9,940 bases of DNA from Limisphaerales bacterium (lineage in GTDB: Bacteria > Verrucomicrobiota > Verrucomicrobiia > Limisphaerales > UBA8199): contig JANXQE010000336.1 of assembly GCA_025356925.1 (NCBI GenBank), forward strand, positions 1 to 9,940. The letters are read 5' to 3'. Made by a program: the position numbers and the translations under genes. This document shows positions 1 to 6,769 of the stretch, piece after piece. Numbering within the stretch: the first letter of the stretch is position 1; the number at the start of each line of letters is the position of its first letter. The notes beneath the pieces were generated by a model. It did not search any database and was not told where the DNA came from. It saw only the letters and a list, made by a program, of their open reading frames with translations.

Positions 1-680
1 TGGCGCAGCACGCTTGCCCAATCGAAGGATTGCGGCGCCAGCCGCCACAGGCGTTGCGTCTGCCAACACGCGATGACCAACGGAGCAACGGTGCCAATCA
101 AGACTCCCATCATCATTCCCAGCGCGCCCTTGTGCAGGACGAGGACGGCGAACGCGGCGATCACCAGGCGGCCAATCCCGCCGCTGAGCATGCCCCACCC
201 CAGCCAGAAAAAATTCTGTTCGCCTTGCAGCAGGCCCATGAACACAGGCGACCACAGCGTCAGCAACAGTATCGGCATCGTGATCCACACTCCCGCTGAG
301 GGCACACCCCAAAATTTTATGATCGTGCCTTCCAGGACGAAAACGGCCGCGCACGCGACAACCCACAGCCCAAGCAGGCCGAGGCAAATCAGGCGCAGCA
401 TGCCGGCCAACTCTCGTTCGCGCCCGGTGGCCACTGCTTTGGCGGTTTGCTGCGCGAACACCATCTGCAATGGAATTCCCGGAACCAGCATCACCGCCGT
501 TAACAATGTAATGAACAGTCCGTATTCGCTCTTGCCGGTCTTTTTGGCCAGGAAATGTACCGCCCACATCAGGATTCCTCCGGCAATGTTGGCGATCATG
601 AGCCAGCCGCTCTGCCGGAAGAACGCGGCGCGTTGCGCGACTTCAGTCACCGGCGGATTATCAATTTTTTCTGCAAGCAT
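1..680 (-). CDS. Oligosaccharide flippase-like membrane protein (partial, N-terminal 226 residues)
   Basis: The frame is open from an ATG at 680 to the window edge, so only the N-terminal 226 residues are seen and the C-terminus is missing. The visible part is strongly hydrophobic, with about six membrane segments (near residues 26-46, 54-78, 94-116, 131-151, 163-183 and 186-205). A short charged loop (KAVATGRERE, 81-90) separates the second and third. The phrases SEYGLFITLLTAVMLVPGIP (51-70) and MGLLQGEQNFFWLGWG (148-163) are the kind found in polysaccharide/lipid-linked oligosaccharide flippases of the MOP superfamily (RfbX/Wzx-like). Such proteins move undecaprenyl-linked glycans across the inner membrane. 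Another MOP member, such as a MATE or MurJ relative, is possible. The upstream M20 gene ends 52 bases before the start on the same strand, so co-transcription is possible. The ribosome binding site is weak (an AGG about nine bases upstream). The family call is by recognition and the substrate is unknown. Confidence 0.65.
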   Translation of the reverse strand, partial: MLAEKIDNPPVTEVAQRAAFFRQSGWLMIANIAGGILMWAVHFLAKKTGKSEYGLFITLLTAVMLVPGIPLQMVFAQQTAKAVATGRERELAGMLRLICLGLLGLWVVACAAVFVLEGTIIKFWGVPSAGVWITMPILLLTLWSPVFMGLLQGEQNFFWLGWGMLSGGIGRLVIAAFAVLVLHKGALGMMMGVLIGTVAPLVIACWQTQRLWRLAPQSFDWASVLR

Positions 681-732
681 GCGATGTGGCCTAAGAACGG
701 CGGTTGGAGATAATTAACACGAATGAAGTTGG

Positions 733-1860
733 TCAAGGCAGCGAGCGTAAAAATTTCGCCAGCAGCTCCTTGGCGCGCTCGACCTCGGCGATTTCAACCC
801 ATTCGTCGGCAGTGTGGGCCTGGGCGATGTCCCCCGGACCGAAGACGACACTGGGAATGCCTCCTCCCGCCAAAACGGCTGCATCCGAGAAATAATGCAC
901 GCCCGCTGGCTTACGCTGCCCCGCGAGACGCGCGAGTTGGACCACGAGTGGAAGCGCGGGGTCGGTTTCCAATGGATAGCACGGAGCCAGTTTGTTATCT
1001 GCGCAAACTGCCTGCAGGCTTTCCCGCTCCAACAATTTCTGAATCTCCCGCCGCACACTTGCTTCTGTTTCACCCGGCAGCGTGCGCCGATCCACGAGGA
1101 TCCAACACCGGTCAGGGACGATATTGGGCTGGGTGCCCCCGCTGATGACGCCGACGCTAATGCTGGCCCGCCCGAGCAGCGGATGGCGCCGCCGCCTCAA
1201 GCTGGCGGCGTAGTCGGTCTCCAGGAGATCGACGATTCTCGACATCTCATGCACCGCGTTGCGCCCCAATTCCGGCCGGGATCCGTGGGCAGATTTGCCC
1301 CTGGTTTCGAATCGCAGCCATAAACTGCCCTTGTGCGCGGTCACCACCTGGAGGTTTGTTGGCTCGCCCACGATGGCCAGGTCCGCTTTGAAACCGCTCG
1401 CGGCCAGTGCCCGCGAGCCGCTTTGGCTGTTCTCTTCATCAACCAGTCCGACAAATACGATTTCTGTTGCTCCCGGCCTCTGACCTCCTTTGGCGAGCTC
1501 GCACAACGCGCAGACCATGGCGGCGACCGAACCTTTGGTGTCACAGGCTCCGCGCCCGTAGAGCCGGCCATTCGATCGGCGCGGGATGAACTGCCGGGGC
1601 GTGGCATTGACGGTATCCAGGTGAGGCGCCAGCAGGATTCGCTGGCGAACCTTGGCTTTGGGCAGCAGTCGAACAACGAGGTTCGCGCGTTGGGGCAGAG
1701 CTTTCTTGAACTCCACCTCGAGCCCCGCCTGGGCCGCCCCTCGCGCCAGGAATTCGGCGACTCGAGCCTCACCGGCCTTCGGATCGCCAGCGGGGAGAAG
1801 AGCAGGATTCACACTGGGGATCCCGATCAGTTCGCGGAGCAATTTTTCGGTATTAGTCAT
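733..1860 (-). CDS. M20-family metallodeacylase (ArgE/DapE-like)
   Basis: A 375-residue zinc-dependent amidohydrolase of the peptidase M20 family, which removes acyl groups from amino acids such as N-acetylornithine or N-succinyl-diaminopimelate. The family's metal and catalytic residues are all in place: HLD (H80, D82), GRGACDTKGS with bridging D107, DEE with catalytic E142 and ligand E143, GEPT with E166, and the last ligand H349 in AQAHTADEW. GKSAHGSRPE (H192) lies in the dimerisation lid and GTQPNIVPD follows it. The length is normal for ArgE/DapE. The start at 1860 gives MTNTEKLLRELIGIPSVNP, the standard family beginning; a GTG at 1887 would add nine residues with no obvious use. Neither start has a good ribosome binding site. 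Divergent from mqnE, and followed after 52 bases by the flippase-like gene. The substrate cannot be read from sequence: no arginine or lysine biosynthesis gene is adjacent, so ArgE, DapE or a peptidase-like role all remain open. Confidence 0.88.
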   Translation of the reverse strand: MTNTEKLLRELIGIPSVNPALLPAGDPKAGEARVAEFLARGAAQAGLEVEFKKALPQRANLVVRLLPKAKVRQRILLAPHLDTVNATPRQFIPRRSNGRLYGRGACDTKGSVAAMVCALCELAKGGQRPGATEIVFVGLVDEENSQSGSRALAASGFKADLAIVGEPTNLQVVTAHKGSLWLRFETRGKSAHGSRPELGRNAVHEMSRIVDLLETDYAASLRRRRHPLLGRASISVGVISGGTQPNIVPDRCWILVDRRTLPGETEASVRREIQKLLERESLQAVCADNKLAPCYPLETDPALPLVVQLARLAGQRKPAGVHYFSDAAVLAGGGIPSVVFGPGDIAQAHTADEWVEIAEVERAKELLAKFLRSLP

Positions 1861-1927
1861 CCAAAACGCTGGCAAAAATGCTGACACAGCTTATGAACCA
1901 GCCCGGGAACTGTCGAGAAGGGTTTGG

Positions 1928-1946
1928 TTAGCGTTTGCTAAAACGC
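1928..1946. promoter_or_regulatory. Small dyad in the divergent M20-mqnE intergenic region
   Basis: Two overlapping inverted repeats lie 23 bases before the mqnE start: TTAGC-GTTT-GCTAA (1928-1941) and GCGTTT-gcta-AAACGC (1931-1946). They sit between two divergent genes, where an operator or promoter would be expected. I see no convincing -35/-10 pair beside it, and the symmetry is short enough to arise by chance. The symmetry is seen directly; the regulatory role is inference. Confidence 0.25.
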
Positions 1947-1968
1947 GCGGTTCTGCTACTCGTATTTT

Positions 1969-3138
1969 ATGCACTATTTCGTCCAGCGCAGCGAGTTGCG
2001 GGACCTTTACGAGAAGGTCGCTGCGAGGGAACGCATCTCCGAGGCGGAAGCGCTTCGGCTTTTCGAAAGCAAAGATTTGAATGCGCTCGGCGCGATCGCC
2101 GATCTGGCCAGAGAACGGAAGGTGGGCGACCGCGCGAGCTACATTCTTAATCGCTACATTAATTACTCGAACTATTGCATCTTAAGCTGTCAGTTTTGCG
2201 CATTCGCTCGGAAAAAGCGTGATGCGGACGGTTTCCAACTCACGGTCGCACAGATCGTTGACAAAGCGCGCGAGGCCTTGAGCCTGGGCGTCACCGAGCT
2301 GCATATCGTCGGCGGTTTGCATCCGTCGCTCCCGTTCAGCTACTACACCGGAATGCTCCAGGCGCTAAAAGCGCTGGATGCTCGGTTGCAATTAAAGTGC
2401 TTTACCGCCATTGAAATTCTGCACCTGGGCTGGCTGGCCCGGAAATCCACCGAAGAAACCCTGCTCGAGCTCAAAGCCGCGGGCCTGGATTCACTGACCG
2501 GGGGAGGCGCCGAGATTTTCCGGCCCGCCATTCGCTCAGCCATTGCCAAGGGCAAAGAGTCAGCCGAAGAGTACCTGGACGTGCATCGGACCTGGCATCG
2601 GCTCGGCGGACGCAGCACCTGCACGATGCTTTATGGCCACGTTGAATCGCTCGCGGACCGGGTCGATCATCTGCGCCAACTGCGCGCGCTGCAGGATGAG
2701 ACCCATGGCTTCGTCGGATTCGTTCCTCTGCCTTATCATGCGGAAAACAATCAGATCCCGGTGGAACATGGACCCACGGGGTTCGACACCCTCCGGACCC
2801 TGGCGGTGAGCCGGATCTACTTGGATAACTTTTCGCATATCACGGCGTATTGGGTCGGCCTGGGCATGAAACTGGCCCAGGTCGGCCTTAGTTACGGGGC
2901 GGACGACCTTCATGGGACCATCCTCGAGGAGCATATTTTCCACATGGCCGGCGCCCAATCGCCGCAACTGCAAACTGAAGCTGAAATGATCAAAGCAATT
3001 CGCGAGGCCGGCCGAATCCCCGTGCAGCGGAATACTTTTTACGAGCCGCTGAAGTATTGCGAATCGGCGGTTGGAACCACACAGGACGAAAATGGCGCGC
3101 CCTCGAAATTGCTCGAAGGCAACCTGGCGACGGCGTAA
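1969..3138 (+). CDS. mqnE: Aminodeoxyfutalosine synthase MqnE (radical SAM)
   Basis: A 389-residue radical SAM enzyme of the futalosine (alternative) menaquinone pathway. MqnE joins 3-[(1-carboxyvinyl)oxy]benzoate, the MqnA product, to S-adenosylmethionine to give aminodeoxyfutalosine. The [4Fe-4S] motif is C70-xxx-C74-xx-C77 in NYCILSCQFCAFARKK. HIVGGLHP (112-119), GGGAEIF (178-184), STCTMLYGHVE (216-226) and FVPLPYH (251-257) favour MqnE over its paralogue MqnC, which normally has a QGG-type motif where this has VGGLHP. The start at 1969 is the only candidate: a TAA stop lies in frame 30 bases upstream with no other start codon between. No Shine-Dalgarno sequence precedes it (upstream is TACTCGTATTTT). 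The mqnA gene follows 10 bases later, so the two are almost certainly one operon. MqnB, MqnC and MqnD genes are not in the window. The C-terminal tail after about residue 365 looks less conserved. Confidence 0.93.
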   Translation: MHYFVQRSELRDLYEKVAARERISEAEALRLFESKDLNALGAIADLARERKVGDRASYILNRYINYSNYCILSCQFCAFARKKRDADGFQLTVAQIVDKAREALSLGVTELHIVGGLHPSLPFSYYTGMLQALKALDARLQLKCFTAIEILHLGWLARKSTEETLLELKAAGLDSLTGGGAEIFRPAIRSAIAKGKESAEEYLDVHRTWHRLGGRSTCTMLYGHVESLADRVDHLRQLRALQDETHGFVGFVPLPYHAENNQIPVEHGPTGFDTLRTLAVSRIYLDNFSHITAYWVGLGMKLAQVGLSYGADDLHGTILEEHIFHMAGAQSPQLQTEAEMIKAIREAGRIPVQRNTFYEPLKYCESAVGTTQDENGAPSKLLEGNLATA

Positions 3139-3148
3139 GATCGTTCCC

Positions 3149-4033
3149 ATGGCATCCGAGGAGATCCCCAAGCTCCGCATGGCACCGCCGGACCCGATCG
3201 AGACGGTCACGCACCGGGTCGAACGCGAACAGCGCTCAGCCCACTTGCAGCGCGAATCGAATCTGGAAAAGTCGCTGGCGCCGTTCCGCGTGGGGTCCGT
3301 GAGCTATCTCAACGCCGCACCGCTGACCCGCGGCATCGAGGACGAGGTCGTTTTCGCAACGCCTGCAAAGCTGGCCGACCTGTTGCGCCGGGACGAATTG
3401 GACGCCGGGCTGGTAAGTGTGGTCGAGGTTTTGTTCACGGATCGGTATGATATCCTCGACGGAATCGCGATCGCCTCGCTGGGTGAGGTCAAAAGCGTCC
3501 TGCTGGCTCACCGCCGGCCTCTCGAAGAAGCCCGGGAGATTTTCTGCGATACCGCGTCGCTTACCAGCGTCGAGCTGGTTCGCGTGCTCTTGGCCGAACG
3601 CGGATTGAAGCCCGAAATCCGGGCGCTGGCCAGTTACGATTTCGCGGCTCTGCCCGACTACGCGTTGTTGATCGGCGATCGTGCTCTGGATCTTTTACTC
3701 GGCCCACACGAGCATCAGATTTGGGACCTGGGCGCGGCCTGGTTCGACCTCACGAAACTGCCTTTTGTTTATGCGGTCTGGGCACTGCGTCGCGGCGTGG
3801 AGAATTCAACTCTCAAACGTCAATTGCGTGAGACCCGTGATTTCGGTCTGGACACCCTCGACTCGATTATTCGCACGCGAACGGAATACGACCTGGATTT
3901 TCGGCAGGATTACCTCGGCTGGCACATTCATTACCACCTGGGCGCGGACGAAAAGCGCGGGCTGGCCAAATTCGTCGAGCTCTTGCGCAAGCATACGGCG
4001 CAACAGGTATTTGAGCCGCGCTTCGTCACGTAG
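3149..4033 (+). CDS. mqnA: Chorismate dehydratase MqnA with N-terminal extension
   Basis: A 294-residue protein whose core from residue 46 (FRVGSVSYLNAAPLTRG) matches MqnA. That enzyme dehydrates chorismate to 3-[(1-carboxyvinyl)oxy]benzoate, the first dedicated step of the futalosine menaquinone pathway. It has the periplasmic-binding-protein-like fold of its family. Other family-like stretches are LDAGLVSVVEVLF, ALLIGDRALDLL, WDLGAAWFDLTKLPFVYAVW and YLGWHIHYHLG. MqnE, which uses its product, ends 10 bases upstream. The chosen ATG at 3149 leaves about 45 charged residues before the usual family N-terminus. Alternatives are an ATG at 3179 (a GAGGAG stretch lies about 15 bases upstream, too far to be convincing) or a GTG within FRVGSV. 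Codons in the extension end mostly in G or C like the rest, so it may be translated. The extension has no signal-peptide character, fitting a cytoplasmic enzyme. Confidence 0.92.
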   Translation: MASEEIPKLRMAPPDPIETVTHRVEREQRSAHLQRESNLEKSLAPFRVGSVSYLNAAPLTRGIEDEVVFATPAKLADLLRRDELDAGLVSVVEVLFTDRYDILDGIAIASLGEVKSVLLAHRRPLEEAREIFCDTASLTSVELVRVLLAERGLKPEIRALASYDFAALPDYALLIGDRALDLLLGPHEHQIWDLGAAWFDLTKLPFVYAVWALRRGVENSTLKRQLRETRDFGLDTLDSIIRTRTEYDLDFRQDYLGWHIHYHLGADEKRGLAKFVELLRKHTAQQVFEPRFVT

Positions 4034-4090
4034 CGCCGGGTGATGACGCGCGGGCCGCGCGGTCGAAGCTTTGCTCGTTGGGCGCGAAGC

Positions 4091-4169
4091 GTCTTGGAGT
4101 GCGGCGGGTCTGCGCCGCTTTACGTCGTGGGCGTCCGAAAAGCGCCACGGCACTGGCGCACTCCAAGAC
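4091..4169. repeat. 79-bp palindromic, cloverleaf-like intergenic element
   Basis: This lies in the 186-base gap between the convergent ends of mqnA and apbE. A perfect 13-bp inverted repeat, GTCTTGGAGTGCG (4091-4103) and CGCACTCCAAGAC (4157-4169), bounds it. Inside are two perfect 6-bp hairpins: GCGGCG/CGCCGC (4101-4106/4113-4118, loop GGTCTG) and GCGCCA/TGGCGC (4142-4147/4154-4159, loop CGGCAC). The inner stems share a few bases with the outer stem, so the forms could be alternatives. The middle runs TTTACG...CGTCCGAAAA, itself partly symmetric. This resembles a dispersed REP- or MITE-like element; I recall similar 'ggagtgcggcgg' palindromes in verrucomicrobial intergenic DNA, but no second copy is in this window. 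It could also act as a transcript end for either gene, although it has no T-run. Confidence 0.7.
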
Positions 4170-4219
4170 CTTCGGGACCCCGGGTGCAGTTCAAGGAACC
4201 CCGGGGCTTTGTTGGGTGT

Positions 4220-5257
4220 TCAGGCCAGGAGAAGGAAGGTGATTCCCCGAGACCTGGCCTCAAATTGGCCACTCGACTCAGCCACGACCAGGGTTTTCAT
4301 TCCCGGCCGCAGCTCGGCGATGGCATCGTGACCCGCGGGTCCCAAGGTGAGCAAAGCCGTGGAAAGCGCGTCAGTTTCCGTGGCCGAAGGTAGGACAACG
4401 GCTGACAAAACAGCGTTATGCGCGGGTTTGCCGGACCGGGGATCGATGACATGCCCAAAGGTCTTGCCCTGGGCGTGAAAGAATTTCCCCCAAATTGCGG
4501 AGACCGAGAGGGAGGTGTCGCGCAGGGCGACCGTGGCAAAGGGCCGAGGGGCTTCGTCCTGCCCAGGTTCTCGAGCTGGGGTTTCAGCAACTGTCTCGTC
4601 GTGTTCGCAAAGTGATGGTCGCGGCGGCCGGCGGGAGGTCGGCGCTCCGCGTTTATCGGGGCGAGGGATCTCGATTTTCCACGCATCGGCGTCTTGCGGA
4701 TGCCCCAAACCGTAGATGGTGCTTGTCCCGCCGTGCACCAAGGCGCTGGTGATTCCAGCATCGCGCAATACTTCGACCGCGCGATCGATGGCGTAGCCTT
4801 TGCCAATCGCACCCAAATCGATCATCACGCCTTCGCGCTCGAATCGAACGGCGCACCGGTCACGGTCAAGGTGAACCAGGTGCATGCCAACCCTGGCGCG
4901 CGCCGACGCCAGGTCCTCCCCGTTGGGCAGATGACCGGAGCCCCCCATAAAACCCCAGCACCGGACCAGAGGAGCGATCGTCACATCGAACGCCCCCGCT
5001 GTTTGCTCAGTCAAGCGCTGCGCATGTTCCAGCAAGCCGAACACACTGGGCGTCACACGCACCGGTTGGCGGGCCGCCTGCGCGTTGAGATGCGCGATCT
5101 CACTGGTTGGCTTGAACAGGCTAAGCTGAGCCTCCAGCCGCTCAATCTCATCAAGCGCCTCTTCCCCGGCCGCGCGCAACGAGACCGGATTGTCGCCGGA
5201 CAAAACGATTTCAAAACGGGTCGCCATCGCGTGGCGCGCGAGCTGAAGGAGAGCCAT
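4220..5257 (-). CDS. apbE: FAD:protein FMN transferase (ApbE family), no signal peptide
   Basis: A 345-residue flavin transferase that moves FMN from FAD onto a threonine or serine of target proteins, typically Na+-NQR/RNF subunits or FMN-binding-domain proteins. Seen: HAMATRFEIVL near the N-terminus, GAFDVTIAPLVRCWGF (88-103), DLGAIGKGYAIDRA (147-160), GHVIDPRSGKP (268-278) and ETDALSTALLTLG (294-306), whose D296 fits the Mg2+-binding aspartate. Two oddities stand out. First, there is no lipobox or Tat/Sec signal, although many ApbE proteins are exported. The frame upstream of 5257 runs to the neighbour's stop codon at 5321 without another start, so no leader can be added. Second, about 38 proline-, arginine- and acid-rich residues (about 201-239) sit between the strands WKIEIP and FATVALRD, where I expect a short loop. 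The usual TSG turn reads VSAIWGKFF. The gene follows the oxidoreductase gene in the same frame, separated by a terminator-like hairpin. No obvious flavinylation target is nearby. Confidence 0.9.
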   Translation of the reverse strand: MALLQLARHAMATRFEIVLSGDNPVSLRAAGEEALDEIERLEAQLSLFKPTSEIAHLNAQAARQPVRVTPSVFGLLEHAQRLTEQTAGAFDVTIAPLVRCWGFMGGSGHLPNGEDLASARARVGMHLVHLDRDRCAVRFEREGVMIDLGAIGKGYAIDRAVEVLRDAGITSALVHGGTSTIYGLGHPQDADAWKIEIPRPDKRGAPTSRRPPRPSLCEHDETVAETPAREPGQDEAPRPFATVALRDTSLSVSAIWGKFFHAQGKTFGHVIDPRSGKPAHNAVLSAVVLPSATETDALSTALLTLGPAGHDAIAELRPGMKTLVVAESSGQFEARSRGITFLLLA

Positions 5258-5260
5258 ATC

Positions 5261-5300
5261 AAAGGAAAACGGGTTTCGCAGGCTGAACCCGCGAAACCCG
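5261..5300 (-). terminator. Terminator-like hairpin between the oxidoreductase gene and apbE
   Basis: A perfect 10-bp inverted repeat, CGGGTTTCGC (5270-5279) and GCGAAACCCG (5291-5300), encloses an 11-base loop. Read on the minus strand, the stem is followed at once by TTTTCCTTT, a broken T-run of the intrinsic-terminator type. It lies 20 bases after the stop codon of the Gfo/Idh/MocA gene and ends three bases before the apbE ATG. It probably ends or attenuates the upstream transcript, and it leaves apbE without room for a normal leader. Confidence 0.65.
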
Positions 5301-5320
5301 CTCCAAATGTTTTCGCTGGA

Positions 5321-6697
5321 TCAGGATTGAGCCAGGGTGCCGTAGGTAATCGGGGCGATTTCTTTGCCGCTACCGTCGCTGATCTTGCGGGTCTTTTCGT
5401 CGAAGAGACAAGTCGTCTTCAGCCGATCGGACATTTCAGCCAGCGAAATAACGGTCTGAACACGGATGGCCAGGTCGATGTTGGCATTAGTTTGCTGCCC
5501 GGAACGAATGCAATCGAACCAGTTCTTTTCGTGGACCCGAAGGTCCTCCGGCTGCAACCCTGTGAAGGGTTCAGGATCAATCTCCTCGGCGAACTCCTTT
5601 TCAGGCACCAGCTCGACGCGCTCACCGCTACTCCCGATATTCAGGGTGGCTTTGTGAGTGTAAATGGCAAAGCCGGGGCTCTTAGCATTCACGCTGCTGC
5701 AGGTGATGGTGATCATGTAGCCGCTTGGGAACTCTGCCAGCAACTGGATATGTTCGGCCACCTCTCGCTCAGGGGTGCCCGGGACTGAGAGGTCGCTATG
5801 CACGTTGTGAGTTCCAATCGAACTGACGCGCACAGGAAACTCGGGCGTGCCCGAAGCCAGCATCAACGGGTGCAACCGATGCGGGACCAGGTCTCCATAC
5901 AGCCCGCCGCAGTACCGGTAATATTTGCGCCAGCGATGGAAGTCCTCGTCACTAAATGGCACCCGGTTTTTCACCTTGCCCAGCCAGCGCTCCCAGTTGA
6001 TGTTTTCAGCCTTCGTTTCGTCTTCGATCAGGTAGTTCCACTCGCCCGGGATGCTGTTGCGGCAGTAAAAGCCCTGGCCCCAAACCAGCGCGCCGAGCTT
6101 GCCACTCTTGATCAATTCCGCGCACTTGTGCCAGCCAGCGGCGGAACAGCCCTGGGATCCGACCTGGTAAACCTTTCCGGTGCGCTTGACGGTGTCGTAA
6201 ACACTGAACGCCTCACCCAGGTAACGGGTCATGGGCTTCTCACAATAGACGTGCTTGCCTGACTCCATCGCCTCGATCGAGATCTGCGCATGCCACGGGT
6301 CGTGAGTGGCGATCAGCACCGCGTCAATATCCTTGCGATCGAGGATCTTTCGGTAATCGTCGTGAACATCGGCCTCTTTGAGCTCGGCCTTGTCTTGAGC
6401 GAACTTGCGGCGTTTGTTGAAAACGTCCGATGCCGCTGCCACAACAGTGTTGTTCTCATTGCCCTTATCGTGGATGCCGACCAGGTGATTCTGGCCGATC
6501 CCAAAGCCGATGCCGACGATGCCGACGGCAATGCGGTTGTTCGCGCCCGCAACATTAGCCGAGGGTGCCTGGGTTTGACCGTAAACCGGCGTCTTGAGCA
6601 CCGAAGTTGCCGCGATGGCAGCCGCCGCGGTCGCTGCTTTCTTGATAAAATCCCGACGCGGGACACCGCTCGGGGAGGAAGATGCTGATTGTTCCAT
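5321..6697 (-). CDS. Tat-exported Gfo/Idh/MocA-family oxidoreductase
   Basis: A 458-residue NAD(P)-dependent oxidoreductase of the Gfo/Idh/MocA family, which oxidises or reduces sugars and sugar derivatives. The N-terminus is a twin-arginine signal: PRRDFIKKAA (R14, R15), then an alanine-rich hydrophobic stretch (21-33), with cleavage plausible near residue 40 (VYG/QTQ). The Rossmann nucleotide-binding segment is RIAVGIVGIGFGIGQNHLVG (55-74). The EKP motif is at 153-155 (HVYCEKPMTR), with K154 the expected catalytic lysine. GGLYGDLVPHRLHPL (264-278) carries the conserved histidine region of the C-terminal substrate domain. The Tat route implies folding with its cofactor in the cytoplasm and action in the periplasm, a pattern common in Verrucomicrobia and Planctomycetes. 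Substrate unknown; some relatives are glycosidases (GH109 type) that use NAD+ internally. A promoter-like sequence lies about 45 bases upstream and a hairpin follows the stop, so it may be a single-gene unit. No Shine-Dalgarno sequence precedes the ATG. Confidence 0.92.
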   Translation of the reverse strand: MEQSASSSPSGVPRRDFIKKAATAAAAIAATSVLKTPVYGQTQAPSANVAGANNRIAVGIVGIGFGIGQNHLVGIHDKGNENNTVVAAASDVFNKRRKFAQDKAELKEADVHDDYRKILDRKDIDAVLIATHDPWHAQISIEAMESGKHVYCEKPMTRYLGEAFSVYDTVKRTGKVYQVGSQGCSAAGWHKCAELIKSGKLGALVWGQGFYCRNSIPGEWNYLIEDETKAENINWERWLGKVKNRVPFSDEDFHRWRKYYRYCGGLYGDLVPHRLHPLMLASGTPEFPVRVSSIGTHNVHSDLSVPGTPEREVAEHIQLLAEFPSGYMITITCSSVNAKSPGFAIYTHKATLNIGSSGERVELVPEKEFAEEIDPEPFTGLQPEDLRVHEKNWFDCIRSGQQTNANIDLAIRVQTVISLAEMSDRLKTTCLFDEKTRKISDGSGKEIAPITYGTLAQS

Positions 6698-6739
6698 ATG
6701 AAGTTATTTCGATTACGATATCACTACGATTATTGACGA

Positions 6740-6767
6740 AGAATAATGGAAACAAATTCGCGGTCAA
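6740..6767 (-). promoter_or_regulatory. Candidate sigma70-type promoter for the Gfo/Idh/MocA gene
   Basis: On the minus strand TTGACC (6767-6762) is followed after 16 bases by TATTCT (6745-6740), which match the -35 and -10 consensus at 5/6 and 4/6. The pair sits in the 72-base gap between recF and the oxidoreductase gene, which is visibly richer in A and T than its surroundings. The -10 lies about 43 bases before the start codon, a normal distance. Confidence 0.4.
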
Positions 6768-6769
6768 CA

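Noticed and set aside
30..36. Walker A variant in RecF (GDNAQGKT) considered as unusual; numbers are residues 30-36 of RecF, gene at 6770-7846
   Set aside because: Ala-Gln in place of Gly-x is common among RecF proteins, so the motif is ordinary.
73..717. 214-codon open frame on the plus strand
   Set aside because: It is antisense to the flippase-like gene. Its translation is Pro/Arg/Thr-rich with no family motif, while the minus frame gives regular membrane segments.
1333..1884. 183-codon open frame on the plus strand opposite the M20 gene
   Set aside because: It is antisense to the M20 catalytic domain, whose metal ligands are intact on the minus strand.
2560..3210. 216-codon open frame on the minus strand opposite mqnE
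   Set aside because: The plus strand carries complete MqnE motifs through this stretch, and the antisense translation shows none.
4222..4260. 8-bp inverted repeat AGGCCAGG/CCTGGCCT at the 3' end of apbE
   Set aside because: The spacer is 23 bases, it lies in coding sequence and no T-run follows. It could be chance and is not called a terminator.
4694..5788. 364-codon open frame on the plus strand
   Set aside because: It spans two minus-strand genes (apbE and the oxidoreductase) and the hairpin between them. It has no domain-like sequence, so it is a shadow of GC-rich coding DNA.
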